A stretch of 64,000 nucleotides of DNA, taken from contig OX485804.1 of the NCBI GenBank assembly GCA_950295325.1, positions 54,300,429-54,364,428 of the forward strand, given 5' to 3'. Below the pieces are notes generated by a model. The model searched no databases, was not told the DNA's origin, and saw only the letters and a program-made list of their open reading frames with translations. This document shows positions 37,480 through 49,173 of the stretch, one piece after another (within the stretch, counting starts at the first letter, position 1; each line of letters opens with the position of its first letter). Made by a program: the position numbers and the translations under genes. This DNA comes from Polytrichum commune (taxonomy: Eukaryota > Streptophyta > Polytrichopsida > Polytrichales > Polytrichaceae).

Positions 37480-38280
37480 ACACACATTCTTGTAGTTAGC
37501 ACGACTCTTCTATTTGTCCCCTTTCCATGTAGGTAGATGCAATTAGTTGTTGAAATATAAAAATAAGAATGATGGATGAAGGGGTTTATGAGCTATATGA
37601 ATGTTGAATAACATAGTTTTTGAACCTTATGAATATTGAATAATAAGGTTTTGATATCTATTGAAGAGATGTGTTATTGTCTAGTTGCATTAGCTTTGAT
37701 ATCCTAAGTTATTGGATGTTACTTAATGATTACTTAATCTTTCAATTCAGTAGTTCTTGCCTTAGTCTATATATTAGTTTATGTGTTAGCCTTCACATTA
37801 TTGTTAGATCAATCATTTGAAATAATCTTCTATCTTAGTTTCTTGCATTACGTTTTGCATTGGAATTTACATTAGTCTCATGTATCAATCTTCTATATTA
37901 AACTTCTGTATCACGTTTTACATCAATCCACTGCATTAACTCTCTATATTAGTCCCTTGCAGTAGATTCTACTTTAGACCCTGCATTAGTCTCATGTAAC
38001 AACTTCTACATTATTCTCATGCACTATGTTTGGTATTATTCCTCTACATTAGATTTTGTGTTAAGCTTGCGCTACTGTTTTGGATTAGCCTTCTATATCA
38101 ATATTCTGCATTTGTGCTCCGTGTTTATGTGTTGCATGTTATGCAATAGTGTACTGCATGTTATCTAGTAATGTCCCGCGTGTGATACAGTAGTGTTATG
38201 CATGTCATGCAGTAGTGTTCGGCATTAATCCTCTGTATCAGGCCCTACATTGGTCTTCTACATTATGAGAGTTAGAAGGT
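37480..38280. repeat. Degenerate CTGCATTA/CTACATTA repeat block
   Basis: From about 37730 words such as CTGCATTAGTCT, CTACATTA, TTGCAT and 'catgtcatgcagtagtgt' recur every 20-40 bases with heavy divergence. The densest part is at 37850-38250. No coding potential. It resembles the TTTGAG block at 9.1-10.6 kb in style but not in sequence. Confidence 0.5.
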
Positions 38281-39060
38281 CATTGCTTGGAGGCACTAGA
38301 GTAGTACACCCATCCGGCCAATCTTGTGGGTTGTTACTTCACTAGGAGTAACAATTATCACCACAGTAAGTGTTTACAATTGTTTACAAGTTATAAAATC
38401 ATTATCAAACATACTACATTCAATTTGAATACTAAGATTTCATATGCAATATGATGTATGCCCATTCATGCCAACTATGTTTTAAGTAAATCCAGACTTA
38501 TTTATGAATACATAGGGGAATTCTACATGTGCGATTCTATTAGTGGACCCTATAATAAAAATTACAACAAACAATCCTAGATGTGAGGTGCATTTCTCAT
38601 TGTAGCACGCTTTAGTTGCATGCACATTGTGTTATTTGTGAAAAAAATACACATTTAGAAGGAATATTTGATCATATTGCTTCTCAAAGTATGTATAATT
38701 GGGGTGTTCATCATATTATTTTAGTTTATTTCTTCAAAATTTATTTTTATTTTTACTTTTTAAACTATTTATAATGTGCATGTCTCAATTGTACAAAAAC
38801 ACTCTTAGATGCACTGTTTATTTTGAACAAGTCTTTTGTCTATATTTACTTAAATCCTAGTTTAATGATGTAGAGAGATCATACCAAGATCTAAAAATAA
38901 AAGAGACATTTCTTATGTGTTGGGTGCATACGCTTAACCGATTTTTTTGATGGGCAACTTTGTGGCTGCATGTGTTTCGTGTGATGGGTTCACATGTTAT
39001 TCCAAAGAAATCTAGTATGTGACGGCTAAAACGGGCGCGAAAGTAACTCAGAAGCTGACA
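38281..39060. other. Gene-free DNA upstream of SWC6
   Basis: AT-rich, no credible frames; probably distal promoter of SWC6. Confidence 0.45.
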
Positions 39061-39074
39061 TTGCTTTCATCCGT

Positions 39075-39080
39075 TATATA
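39075..39080 (+). promoter_or_regulatory. Candidate TATA box of SWC6
   Basis: TATATA in the context 'ccgttatatatgg' lies about 430 bases before the SWC6 start codon, ahead of a pyrimidine-rich stretch (39110-39140) suitable for initiation. The leader would include the AG tract. Confidence 0.45.
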
Positions 39081-39331
39081 TGGATGAAGGACTCGATAAC
39101 CTGAGTGGAAGGCGCACTTTCATCCAGTCTTTCCTCCTCTCCGAGCCAGAGTCTTGGAGCAAGCAGGAAGACACAGACACAAACACAAATACAAACACGT
39201 CTTAAATGTGTTATCGTCGAATTACGTTCATGCGTGTAGGCTACTCACAACCTGACGTAATTTGGTTGCACAGAAGATTACTCCTCTTAGCTTCTTGTTT
39301 TTCCTTAACGCTCTTCTCTTCTTTTGATCGT

Positions 39332-39334
<3 letters not shown>

Positions 39335-39410
<76 letters not shown>
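39335..39410. repeat. (AG)38 microsatellite in the SWC6 leader
   Basis: Seventy-six bases of uninterrupted AG, about 100 bases upstream of the SWC6 ATG. Long open frames on both strands (Arg-Glu or Leu-Ser repeats) are artefacts of it. GAGA tracts in this position are common in plant leaders. Confidence 0.97.
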
Positions 39411-39411
<1 letters not shown>

Positions 39412-39511
39412 ATCACCTGAGTATCAGCAAGAGAAAGATAACTGAACCATTTCAGCGATGTAAGTTTCGTTTGCTTATTGCAAGGGAGCGGGGGACGAGA
39501 TTGGGGTATCC

Positions 39512-42500
39512 ATGGACGAGAATGGCGAGTCGTCGGTGGCTCGGAGGGCGTCCAGCCGAGCTCGCAAAATTGCACCCAAGGTGGGGGCAGCCCTCATGGA
39601 CACCAACATGCGCGCCCAGGTACGTACATCCATACATGCATGCGTATCCCTTTCTTCTCCTCTTTCGAGCTTCTTATGATTCTGTCAGGAAACACATTCC
39701 CAACTGCGAGACTCATCAATGGGACCGAAAATGGGTTTAGGGTTTCACAATGCTTTTTCCTCATAACCGGTCGCTCGCTCAGCCAAGTGGAGAGCATTTG
39801 TTGAGCACTACTAACAAATCTATGATGCTATCCATGCAGAGAACATTTAATCCATAACCTTGGGTTGATGTGCATTAGCAAACCGTTTATGTCTCATGAA
39901 CGGCTACTTGTCCATGCCAAAGTCAAGAGAACGAGGACACTCACAGTAATTGAAGCTCGTCAAAGCCAAGTTAATTCGCAGCATTTAGAGCTTGTTCTGA
40001 ATTTAGTTGATCGGTTTTTATACGTTGAAGCAATAGCTATACCTATCTCTTTCTTCTCCTCTCTCGAGCTTCTTACAACTCTGTCAGGAAACTATTCTCA
40101 ACTGTGAGACTCATCAAAGGAGATAACAAAGGGTTTAGGGTTTCACAATGATTTTTTCTCACAACCGGTCGCTTGCTCACTCAGCCAAGTGAAGAGCAGA
40201 TTCCAACAACTCTACTGGGCTTTTCTCTCCACTATGACAACATTTCATACATAACGGAAGGTTATGTGCATGAGCAGACCTGTTATGTCCCATAAACGGC
40301 TTGAGTAGATGGATGTGTTTTTGGTATCGCACTCGCAGAAATTGAAGCTCGTCAACGCTAATTCCCAGCATGTAGAGCTCCTGAATTTAGTTGGTTGTTT
40401 ATTTATACACTGAAGCAGTAGCTGTACCTATCCCTTCCTTCTCCTCTTTCAAGCTTCTTACAACTCTGTCAGAAAACAAATTCTCCAATTTTGAGACTCA
40501 TCAAAGGAGATAACAAAGGGTTTAGGGTTTCACAATATTTTCCCCTCATAATTGGTCGCTTATCCGAGTGGAGAGCACTTCCAATAACCCTCTTGTGCTT
40601 TTCATCCACACAGAGAACATTTCATCGATAACCTTTGGTTCACATCCATGCGCAGACTGGTTATGTCTCATAAATGGCTTGAGGAGATGGATATCTTGCT
40701 GCTATTGCACCCTGTCATCCACTCTTCTCTTTGCCAGCCATGTAGTCCATGCTGAATTCAATTGAAGCTCGTCAAAGCCAAGTTAATTCACAGCATTTAG
40801 AGCTTGTCGTGAATTTAGTTGGTCGGTTTTTTGTACATTGAAGAAATAGCTGTACCTATCTGCTTTCCTCTCCTCTCGAGCTTCTTACAAATTTGAGACT
40901 GATCAAAGGAACTGGCAAAGGGTTTAGGGTTTCACTGAGGACACAGAAATTAAAGCTCATTAAAGCCAAGCTAATCTGAAGCATTTAGAGCTTTATTCTG
41001 AATGTAGTTGGTCATTTTCAATACAATGAAGCCATAGCTGTACCTTGACATTAAAGGTCGTATATTGCAAGATGTTAAGATAGCTGGGAGATTTTTCCAT
41101 CGGTCGGCAACAAAGGAACAAACAAAGGTTTAGGGTTTGACAATGCTCTTTCCTCGTGCCAAATTCAAGAGAACAAGGGCACTTGCAGATATTGAAGCTC
41201 TGCAAAGCCAAGCTAATGCACAATTCTTAGAGCTTGTCCTGAATTTCGTTGGTCATTTTTCTTACAATTAAGCAATATACTACATATATTTGATTCAGGT
41301 GGCCCACACTATTCATCATCAATCCACAATAATTGTCTTGCAATCACTGAGTTGCAACTAGAGAAGGCTTGGTGCTACATGACAAGTCATGAAGACCGCT
41401 CTAATTAACATGGCACACCAATTTTATTGCCACTCTAAATCATATGTTTAATGTAGCTGTACCTTGAGTTTAAAGGTCTGTAAAAATTGCCAAATGTTAA
41501 GATACTTGAGGTATGTGGGGCTTATGTGGTCCATGTTCTCCATTGGACACCTGTATTTGAATGGTATAATGGCAAGGCTGATGTGTGTAACGATGGGATT
41601 GGACTATGTGCTCAAAATTCTATGTTCAATGGAAAATGCTGGAGGGTTTATAATATCGATTAGAGAATCTTCACCTTGACCTCTTTGTAATGACAATCTC
41701 TGGATTTGCTAACTGGATGAGACAGTTCCTGAGCCGATCCAACAATTGTAAATTTTTTTGGAGTTAGAAGTGCCCACAATAGGGCCACATACCTTGCGAG
41801 ATTTTTTCACTGGTTAGTGCACACCTGTGACACATTTGTGTTATAATGATTTGTGAGATCAAAGCTTGCGAAGGGGTGCGAAGTTCATCTATCTTGGTGA
41901 CAATCCATTAGTTTTCTTGTTTGCCTCTTTACCATCATGCCATTCTTGACGATGGATGTTGCACTGGATAGTGTCCACCTCGTGCAGGCTTCAGCATCTG
42001 GAATAAGGGAACGCTTCTTTGGCATTAATGTTAACAGTTGCATAGGGTTGCTATCATGCCTTTTGTTGGTAGTGATTAATCTTTGATGTTAATGGTCAAA
42101 CTATGGTGTTTTAGGCAGCACTAGCTCGCTTGGATGCGTTGGAGAAGGATAATGCTGTGTACGATGCTATTGAGCTCGAAGATGAGGAGGAAGCTTCCAT
42201 GGATGATGAAGAGCAAAGTAAGTAAGTAAGTGCCCTTTGATTTTATTTCTCTCAAGAGATATTTTTTGATGGTTGTAGGTATCATAGCTGCTATGACAAA
42301 TGTATGGAGTGTACATTCTGGTGGACAGACAGCATATAGATAACATGGCTTTGTCCTTCATCTTCCATCTTCTGTGGTGTTGAATTACTTGTTGGGTTAC
42401 AAAGAATGTAAGGGTGGTGACAACTTGTGAATCGATTCTGTGTTAGTCGAGGCAGTTACAAAGTCTTTCACTGCAACAGTTACTTGAATGTTACCTCTCT

Positions 42501-43604
42501 TTTGGAGTTGAGGTTTCTGACCCGTCTATTTGAAGCTCCAATTATTTTCCGTGTTCCATTGTTACGGCATCAGATCATCATGAGTGCTCCATATGAAGTT
42601 TGATTTTGTGGCAAATGCCAAGCTGCAGCTTTAAGTTAACATCAGAATGTGTAGTTTTCTGTGTATTAACTTTTTTCCTATTGCAACTCCAACCTATCAC
42701 ATTCTTATGTGCAGATTCAGTGCTTTTCAATCTTTGTCTAAGTTCACACCATGTTTCTGCTCTAATGACCTATTGTCCATAGCATGAGCCATGATACTGA
42801 TGTAATTGCTATTCTCACTATTCTCAGTTGTCATTAGGTTTTTTGGCATTTTCAAAAATCTTTCCTTCGACTTTTCAATGTCTGTTTTCTTGGTGTTTCT
42901 AGTGTGTGTGTAGTGCAAGGGATGTTCTTCCACTGTTGTGGGGGCGATCTTTTGGTATGAGCACAATTTATGGTGTACTTCACATTGTTGGCCTGATGTT
43001 TGGTGTCTTATATGCGCAGGGCCAACACAGAAAAAGGCTCCAAAAGGTTCCAAGCGGAAAACAAGGCAAGCTAGAGCTTTGGAGCAAGTTGCATCTACCA
43101 AAAAGGCCCCCAGAAGCTTCTTAGACTTGCTTCAAGAGGTAAAGTAAATACTGATGTCCAGTTTTCTTTCTCAATCAACGACTTGTTTATGTTCCTTGCC
43201 TCCTAATCTCTTGTTGCATATTGCCATGATTTTCTAATGCTGACTCCAGCTACATCCCTTTAATCATGTAAAAGGTAACACCTAAGAATTGACCTCTCTA
43301 TTATATCAAGGATGTACAGTGGTAAGATTCTGGAAACATTGCTGAGATTAAATGTAAGTATGATCATTCAATCTTGACACTTGAGAATTGGTGTTCACAG
43401 GCCAATCTGGAATCATTACCACCTAATGCACCATCATATTTGAGAGCAGCAGTTGGGCCACCTAGTGTGGGTTCACGGCGTCACTTTTGTAGTGTTTGTG
43501 GTTACACTGCCCCCTACACCTGTCCACGATGCGGTGCGCGTTTTTGCTGTGCTCGTTGCCAAACCTTGCACAATGACACTCGCTGTCAAAAGTTTCTGGC
43601 ATAG
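39512..43604 (+). CDS. SWC6: SWR1-complex subunit 6, HIT zinc-finger protein (ZNHIT1 type)
   Basis: SWC6 is a nuclear subunit of the SWR1 chromatin remodeller, which exchanges H2A for H2A.Z; in Arabidopsis its loss alters flowering time. Four exons with GT-AG borders: 39512-39619, 42115-42217, 43020-43138, 43401-43604 (534 nt, 177 aa; Arabidopsis 171). Exon 1 encodes a basic N-terminus (RRASSRARKIAPKVGAAL) and exon 2 an acidic stretch (AIELEDEEEASMDDEEQ). Exon 3 has the KGSKRKTRQARALE basic motif and SFLDLLQE. Exon 4 has ANLESLPPNAPSYLRAAVGPP and the HIT zinc finger with C140, C143, C151, C154, C159 or C160, C163, H167 and C172, ending QKFLA. Reading phases agree across all junctions. Intron 1 is 2.5 kb and made largely of tandem repeats; the exon 2 donor is repeated three times in tandem. 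Confidence 0.95.
39647..41270 (+). repeat. Imperfect tandem array with telo-boxes in SWC6 intron 1
   Basis: About five units of roughly 190-420 bases. Each holds a 'cttctcctctc.cgagcttctta' block, 'gagactcatcaaagga', a GGTTTAGGGTTT telo-box (39733, 40131, 40518, 40920, 41128), an 'accggtcgct' block and 'tgaagctcgtcaaagcca' (39951, 40343, 40763, 40951, 41193). Spacing between units is 392, 420, 188 and 242. Telo-boxes are bound by TRB-type proteins in plants; a role here is inference. Confidence 0.85.
41505..41792 (+). repeat. Duplicate C, copy in SWC6 intron 1
   Basis: Matches 43752-44089 in the same direction, from 'aggtatgtggg.cttatgtggtc' through 'gattggactatgtgctca' to 'caatagggccacat'. 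One copy is upstream of exon 2 and the other is just downstream of exon 4. Confidence 0.8.
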
Positions 43605-45239
43605 GATGTCATCATCTCCATTGCCAGCCGATGATATCATTCTCATGTTCCCATTTTCAGAAGACCTTAAGGTGTGGCTTGGTAGATCGAGCATTGCCAC
43701 TGGCCCATTTTCCTCTGAACACGGGCATCAGTTGTGTCTCAGCATTGAAGTTATTAAGGTATGTGGGCCTTATGTGGTCAGTCTTCTTAATTGGACACCT
43801 ATATTTGAGTGGTGTATGGCAAAGCTTCTAGTAAAGACACATGTTACGATGAGATTGGACTATGTGCTCAGAATGTAGACATCATTGTAGGTTCAATAGC
43901 CAACACAATTGGGAGGGCTTATGTAGTCACTTGAAGAGAATGAGAATCTTTATTTGACCTCTAATTATGAAACTTGAAATGACAAACTTTGTGTTTTGCA
44001 ATTGCTAACCAGATGAGGTAATTCCCGGTCCAATCCAACAGCTCTACTTGTTCGTGGACTTGGAAGTGTGTACAATAGGGCCACATATCCTCCACCTTTA
44101 GTTTGCCAGCAGGAAAAACAGATGTTGGCAGCTTCTTCTGCTTTGTACTCTTCAAAGGATTTGCAACCTGTGAAGAACACTAAACAGGGTAAGTAGGGTG
44201 AAATCAGCTGTCATCAGTTTACGAGAAGCCAGAGTAAGTGTACAGTGGGTAAAGTCCAAGATGCTTCATGTTTCCCTTTTCTGTCATCCAATCGACTGAT
44301 CAGATGGTAAAGAATGTGCTCTCAAGCAAAATAAATGCAACAAATTGTGATCCCTGGCCGGTCATTTGTATAAGACTTCAGAGTTTCTTGCATTTCAAAG
44401 TTCTAGAGTTAGCTCAGATCAGAGTTTCTGTTCAAGGAGTCAATATAGTTGAAGTGATAAATTTCTGGTACTATGTAAGTGAACAATTGCCTTGGAAAAA
44501 AAGTTATTGTTACAGTCATCAGGAAGGGTGTTATTTGGATTTTCTTCACCAGCACTTTCTCATCTACTACTGGTCCATGTAACTCTTCTCTTTCATCAAA
44601 TGATTTTGAATATTGTTGTCAACATTGTACTCATTCAATAATAAGTCACATATTTGTGTAAGAACAGGTATGCCAAGCAGTATCAGCTGCTCAATCTCAA
44701 TAGTACTTACATAGTTTTGATGCATAACTGTCATCAAATAATACTCTGCTTCCAGAACCACTCTCAAATTTTCAACATGAACATTACATACATAGGTGTA
44801 TGGTAATCTCACAAGTAACAGCTTTATGGCATGAGAAGTTACCTTTTCAACATTGAATGGCCCTTTGTATCATTGTCACAATCTCACAATGTGCTTTAAG
44901 TTAGAGGGTGCTAATCTTGTCCCTGTTGCAAAACTGCACCCTATGCACGCCTCCTAGATCTGCAAGCAGAGCACAACTAAAATTGTCTGAATGTCTAAGT
45001 GAAAAATGGAGTTGGTTTCTGGTGAGTGTTATTATGTAGCTTTCAAGGGTGGGTTATTTGTATGTTTTGCTTGAAACCTGTATGCAAAAGTTATTATGCT
45101 CAAGTTTTTCTATTGGTTGGAATGTTGATTTTAGAGTGAGGGTTGTTTGGGAGGAGGCGGAGTTAATTTTGAGCGGGAAGGGCGGTGTTTTGAAGGAGTG
45201 TTGGGATGGTTTTGGGAGCTATTTGCAATGGAAAAAGCG
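43605..45239. other. SWC6 3' region and gene-free DNA
   Basis: Besides duplicate C, a plus-strand stretch at about 44095-44189 reads open (QQEKQMLAASSALYSSKDLQ) and ends at a good GTAAGT donor. It looks exon-like but has no recognisable partner exon; I do not call it a gene. The rest holds nothing I can name. Confidence 0.45.
43752..44089 (+). repeat. Duplicate C, copy downstream of SWC6
   Basis: Second copy of the segment at 41505-41792, about 50 bases longer owing to insertions. It starts about 150 bases after the SWC6 stop codon and so may lie in the 3' untranslated region. Confidence 0.8.
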
Positions 45240-46087
45240 TCATTTAAGGAGTGTGTAGAAGTGTTCAATGGGATTCAAATCCGGAGATTGTGCAGGCCAT
45301 TGAAGAAATTGAAATGATTGTGATGCCAACCATTCTTGCACGATCTTGCTTGTGTGCTTGGGATCATTATCTTGTTGAAAGACCAACCTACTTGGATCCA
45401 GATTGTGATTTTGTATAATGGACCACAAGTAATTTTCTAAAATAATTTTTTACTTATGCCTATCCATCCTACCTTCAATTTTGTACCATATTCCCGGTCC
45501 AAGAGCCGTCAAGCATCCCCAAATCATCACTGATCCACCGGCATGCTTCACAGTCTGATGGATATGTTGAGGTCCAACACATTCTCTATTTTCAATCCAA
45601 TATCATGACCTATCATATGAGTTAAACATATTTATCTTTATCTTGTCATTGAAAATCATGCATTTCCAATCATCAATGGTCCAGTTCTCATACCTTTGAG
45701 CAGCTTTAGGCGTGTGAGAACATGTTTACGACTCATAAATGGCTTTCTTTGTTGCACTTGTGCACCCAATCCAACCTCTCTCAAAGCACGTCTCACAATG
45801 ATGTCAAACAACAATTTACATGTTTTAGATCGAAGTTGTTTGGTTGTCGCAGATGCAATTCCAAGTCGACCCTTAGTAACAAGAATGATACAACGCCTCT
45901 TCTCTCGGTCTGCAAGACGCTTTGGACGCCCACCTCTTTGTCTCTCAATCTCGCCCCCTACATCCTTTCTCAAATGTGCTACAAAAGATTGGCTCATGCC
46001 CACTAAAGTGGCAACTTTGCGAGTGGAAACACTGCTTTTAAGTTGCACCAAAACTTGGTGCTTATGTTCTTGAGACAACGTAGGCAT
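45240..46087 (-). pseudogene. Tc1-type DD34E transposase relic
   Basis: Reading minus from the ATG at 46087: an N-terminal helix-turn-helix (STRKVATLVGMSQSFVAHLR), a GGRPKRL linker, and a second HTH-like region ending RRALREVGL...KPFMSRKH. A frameshift near 45690 leads into the catalytic part: first D in MIFNDK, a stop, then GGSVMIWGC, KIEGRMD, another stop, then LVFQQDNDPKHTSK (second D) and WPAQSPDLNPIEHF (E). Exactly 34 residues separate the second D from E, which defines DD34E (Tc1-like). The frame ends at AAA-TGA (45240) and the usual C-terminal tail is missing. Intact relatives cut and paste at TA. I found no terminal inverted repeats. The wording is closest to what I recall of fungal Tc1 families; this is from memory, not a search. 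Confidence 0.9.
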
Positions 46088-49000
46088 ACGGCTACAAATC
46101 ATTCTACAAATTATACCTCATGTACTATGGAACCAAGGCTACACAATGCACAAGAAATCTCATGATGTTCTCAACTACACAATGCACATAGAGATGTCGA
46201 TGTTAAAAGAGTGACGGCGAACAAAAGCGAGTAGTGTAACCTTAATCACTTCGATATTTCTTTTTTAGAAACCCTAAACCCTTTTCACTCTTTGGTTCCA
46301 CAATTATGCAATTGATAACATGGACTCTTGCTTTGATCACTTCATCATTTTTTATTTTTTATTTTTTCTAATTTGAATCAGCTGATAATGGGAGCCGAAG
46401 TTGAGTTTGTGTGCAATGTATAAAGTTTTGTTAATAACTCAAATTTTTTATAGTATATTAAGATGATGTGCTTTTTATTTTTTAATTAATTAATCAAATT
46501 TTTATATAAATTTTTTGTACCATCTATATACAATGGACAAGGTGGTGGTGGTGAGGCCATTGCCTCTCCCTTCCTCACTTATCCTTGATTTTTTTTTTAA
46601 AGTTTCTAAAAGGAAAGGGGCACGTCTCAAGAGATTCCTCCCCAAAAACACACATATGACATAAGAAAGAGGAAACAAATGTGGAAAGGTAAGGGCACTA
46701 CAAGTGCAAAAGGTGGGTATGGTGGGGGAACTAGACGGAGGTGGCAAGCATGGAGCCAAGGTGGCGACATGGCATGGGCAATTGGACAAAGTAGGACAAA
46801 TTACTTAAAAAGATAAGAAATTTTATTATGTTCTTAAACCTAGGGTGCACCTTTCATTGAAAAACCAAGAATCATGTGCATTCGCAACATACTCTAAAAA
46901 TTCCCAATATACAAATTTTATTTATTTCTTTATTTATTGGCATAAATTCAAGCAATACACTTACAAATTCAATGATAAAAATACAAGTGAACTTTGTACA
47001 CTTAAAAAAATTACATTCGTAGAAAGTCGTTAACATAAGTATACAAATATATACTTTTGAATAATTATGAACCCCTATCATATGTATAATGTAAAACCCT
47101 AGCATTCATCAATAAAGTTGTTGAAGACTATTTCAACCCCTAGAAGTAACTCATAAGCATCTAAGTTTACAATATTTGTCATAGAAGCTAAAGCAATTAT
47201 TGTTTCTAAATCTATCATCAAAGGATCTGCAAGATTGTAAGTCCACTTGTTCTTGGTTCCGTTTAGATACCAACATAAACCAATCTCTATGTTGGATGGA
47301 TGGTTCATCAAGTCAATTATATCCCTTTACCCCGCCCAATGATTATGATATTTTCTACACATCCTACAGACCCTCCCAACAAACCAAACCTTAATTGGAG
47401 TTGATTTTTTTGGTCTACCACATTCTAGCTTCATGTGTGTTTAAAAAATGCACACTACAATCATAACCAAGATTTAACATAGCATCATGATTAATCTATA
47501 AACACCTAATGTTGTTTCCATAACCAAATACACAAAACCACTAATATGACGAGCACCCAAAAGGAGAAAGGGCCAATTTAAAACACACAAAACAAATGCT
47601 AAAAGGAGTTTTGAGCACATTCACAATTTCAATGAACTTTTTTGCTGGCCTTTGCGTCAATTCCTAACTTCTAAGTAACCTAATGCATGCAATCACTACC
47701 TATATCAACTACCCACATCCCTTTTGATTAGCCTCCACAAAGAAGCGTGGCTTGTTCCTCTTGCAACCCTAAGCAAGAAGTAGCCTCATTCTTAGCTCAA
47801 TGAACCCCTTCCAAAACCCTAATGCCGGCTCTTCCATACATGCATGGATGAGATAAGGAAACGAGAAAATGATTCATCCTAGTTTCATCCAATATCAAAT
47901 ACTTATCTCATAAACTCTAATGACACTACCATACAAATACAAATGTCATATATTTTCTACAGGCCCTTCATACACGTACATAACTATGAGTTATAGTTTG
48001 TGTAGCATATGTATACATTATATGACAAAGTTCAATAATACCCCTTTTGTGCACTCATGTATACTCATACGTGTTATGAAAGGTGCATCCTAGGGGTTCT
48101 CAAAGCGCTTCATGGGGACATGATGGCGTGTCATGGGACTTATGAGGATGGGCATGGACATACATGCATATGACAGATACACACATGCATGGGAGACATA
48201 ATGGGCATGGACAGATGATTACATGGAAATATGGAATTGGATTCGTCCAGGGTATTAATTATTATGCACGCAACGAGGGTGCAACTAGTAGGGACAACAT
48301 GGGTTCAAGCTAGTGTCCAAGCCAATTCACTGAGTCAAGTTTGCATACCACTAAGTTATGTGGACTTCAAAAATAGGTTGAACTGCCGAAAGGGTTGGTT
48401 CAAGCACCCTCTACCTTAAAACAAAGTCTAGTGTCAACCCCACATAATGATGAAAACATATTACTTAATGTTGAATTTATGAGCCTGTTATACAAACATT
48501 CAAGACAATACCTCCCTAGTTGATAGTTTACACCTAGACATAATTCGCCTATATATTTAGCGAACATTATACAGTCTAAACTTTGTAGTATCAGACCTGT
48601 GGCAACCAAAAGTGCACGTGATATTACGGAGTTTTGTAGTGTTAACATGGATGCATGATACTAGTGAATTAGTGTAGAATGTGACACTATGGAATAACAC
48701 AAAGTGCAACATATCAAATGGTGTGGTGTGGTCCACTCCACTTGGCCTTCCCGGGCAATGTAGCATATGCATGCACAAACATTCAACAAGTGGCATAGAA
48801 AGAAGAAGAATAAGAATAAGAATAAGAAGGTGACATTCCACATATTGACACACGGCGCAATGCAAGGGTGTGAGTCGACTTCTTAAGTGGTTTGCATTAA
48901 TGACAAAATTCGTGATATAAGGGAGAGAAAGGTGACAATAAGGAGTGAGATTTAAACTATAAACATCCGTTCCCTAGGGTTTCGGAATATTAGAGCGTTA

Positions 49001-49173
49001 GTGACATTATGGAGGTTGATTTTATGGAGTTTAGGGTTTATGTAAGTTACCATGGTTCACATTCATCTATTTATTGATTCTTAGTCTAGGGTTTTATAGT
49101 TCACGCAAGGAGAAAAAGTTAGCTCAAATTACCCATGGCATACATCATATTTTTTTAGCTCCCCTTCCCCATT
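46088..49173. other. Gene-free intergenic region
   Basis: No supported gene. It has AT-rich stretches, an imperfect (AAGAAT)n run at about 48801-48830 and short telomere-like words (aaaccctaaaccc at about 46269-46281). No transposon ends were found for the adjacent Tc1 relic. Confidence 0.5.

Noticed and set aside
39206..39575. Open frames of 79-138 codons on both strands with Arg-Glu or Leu-Ser runs
   Set aside because: They are produced by translating the (AG)38 microsatellite; the true SWC6 start is at 39512.
45049..45258. Plus-strand 69-codon frame
   Set aside because: It overlaps the 3' end of the Tc1 relic on the other strand and shows no domain.
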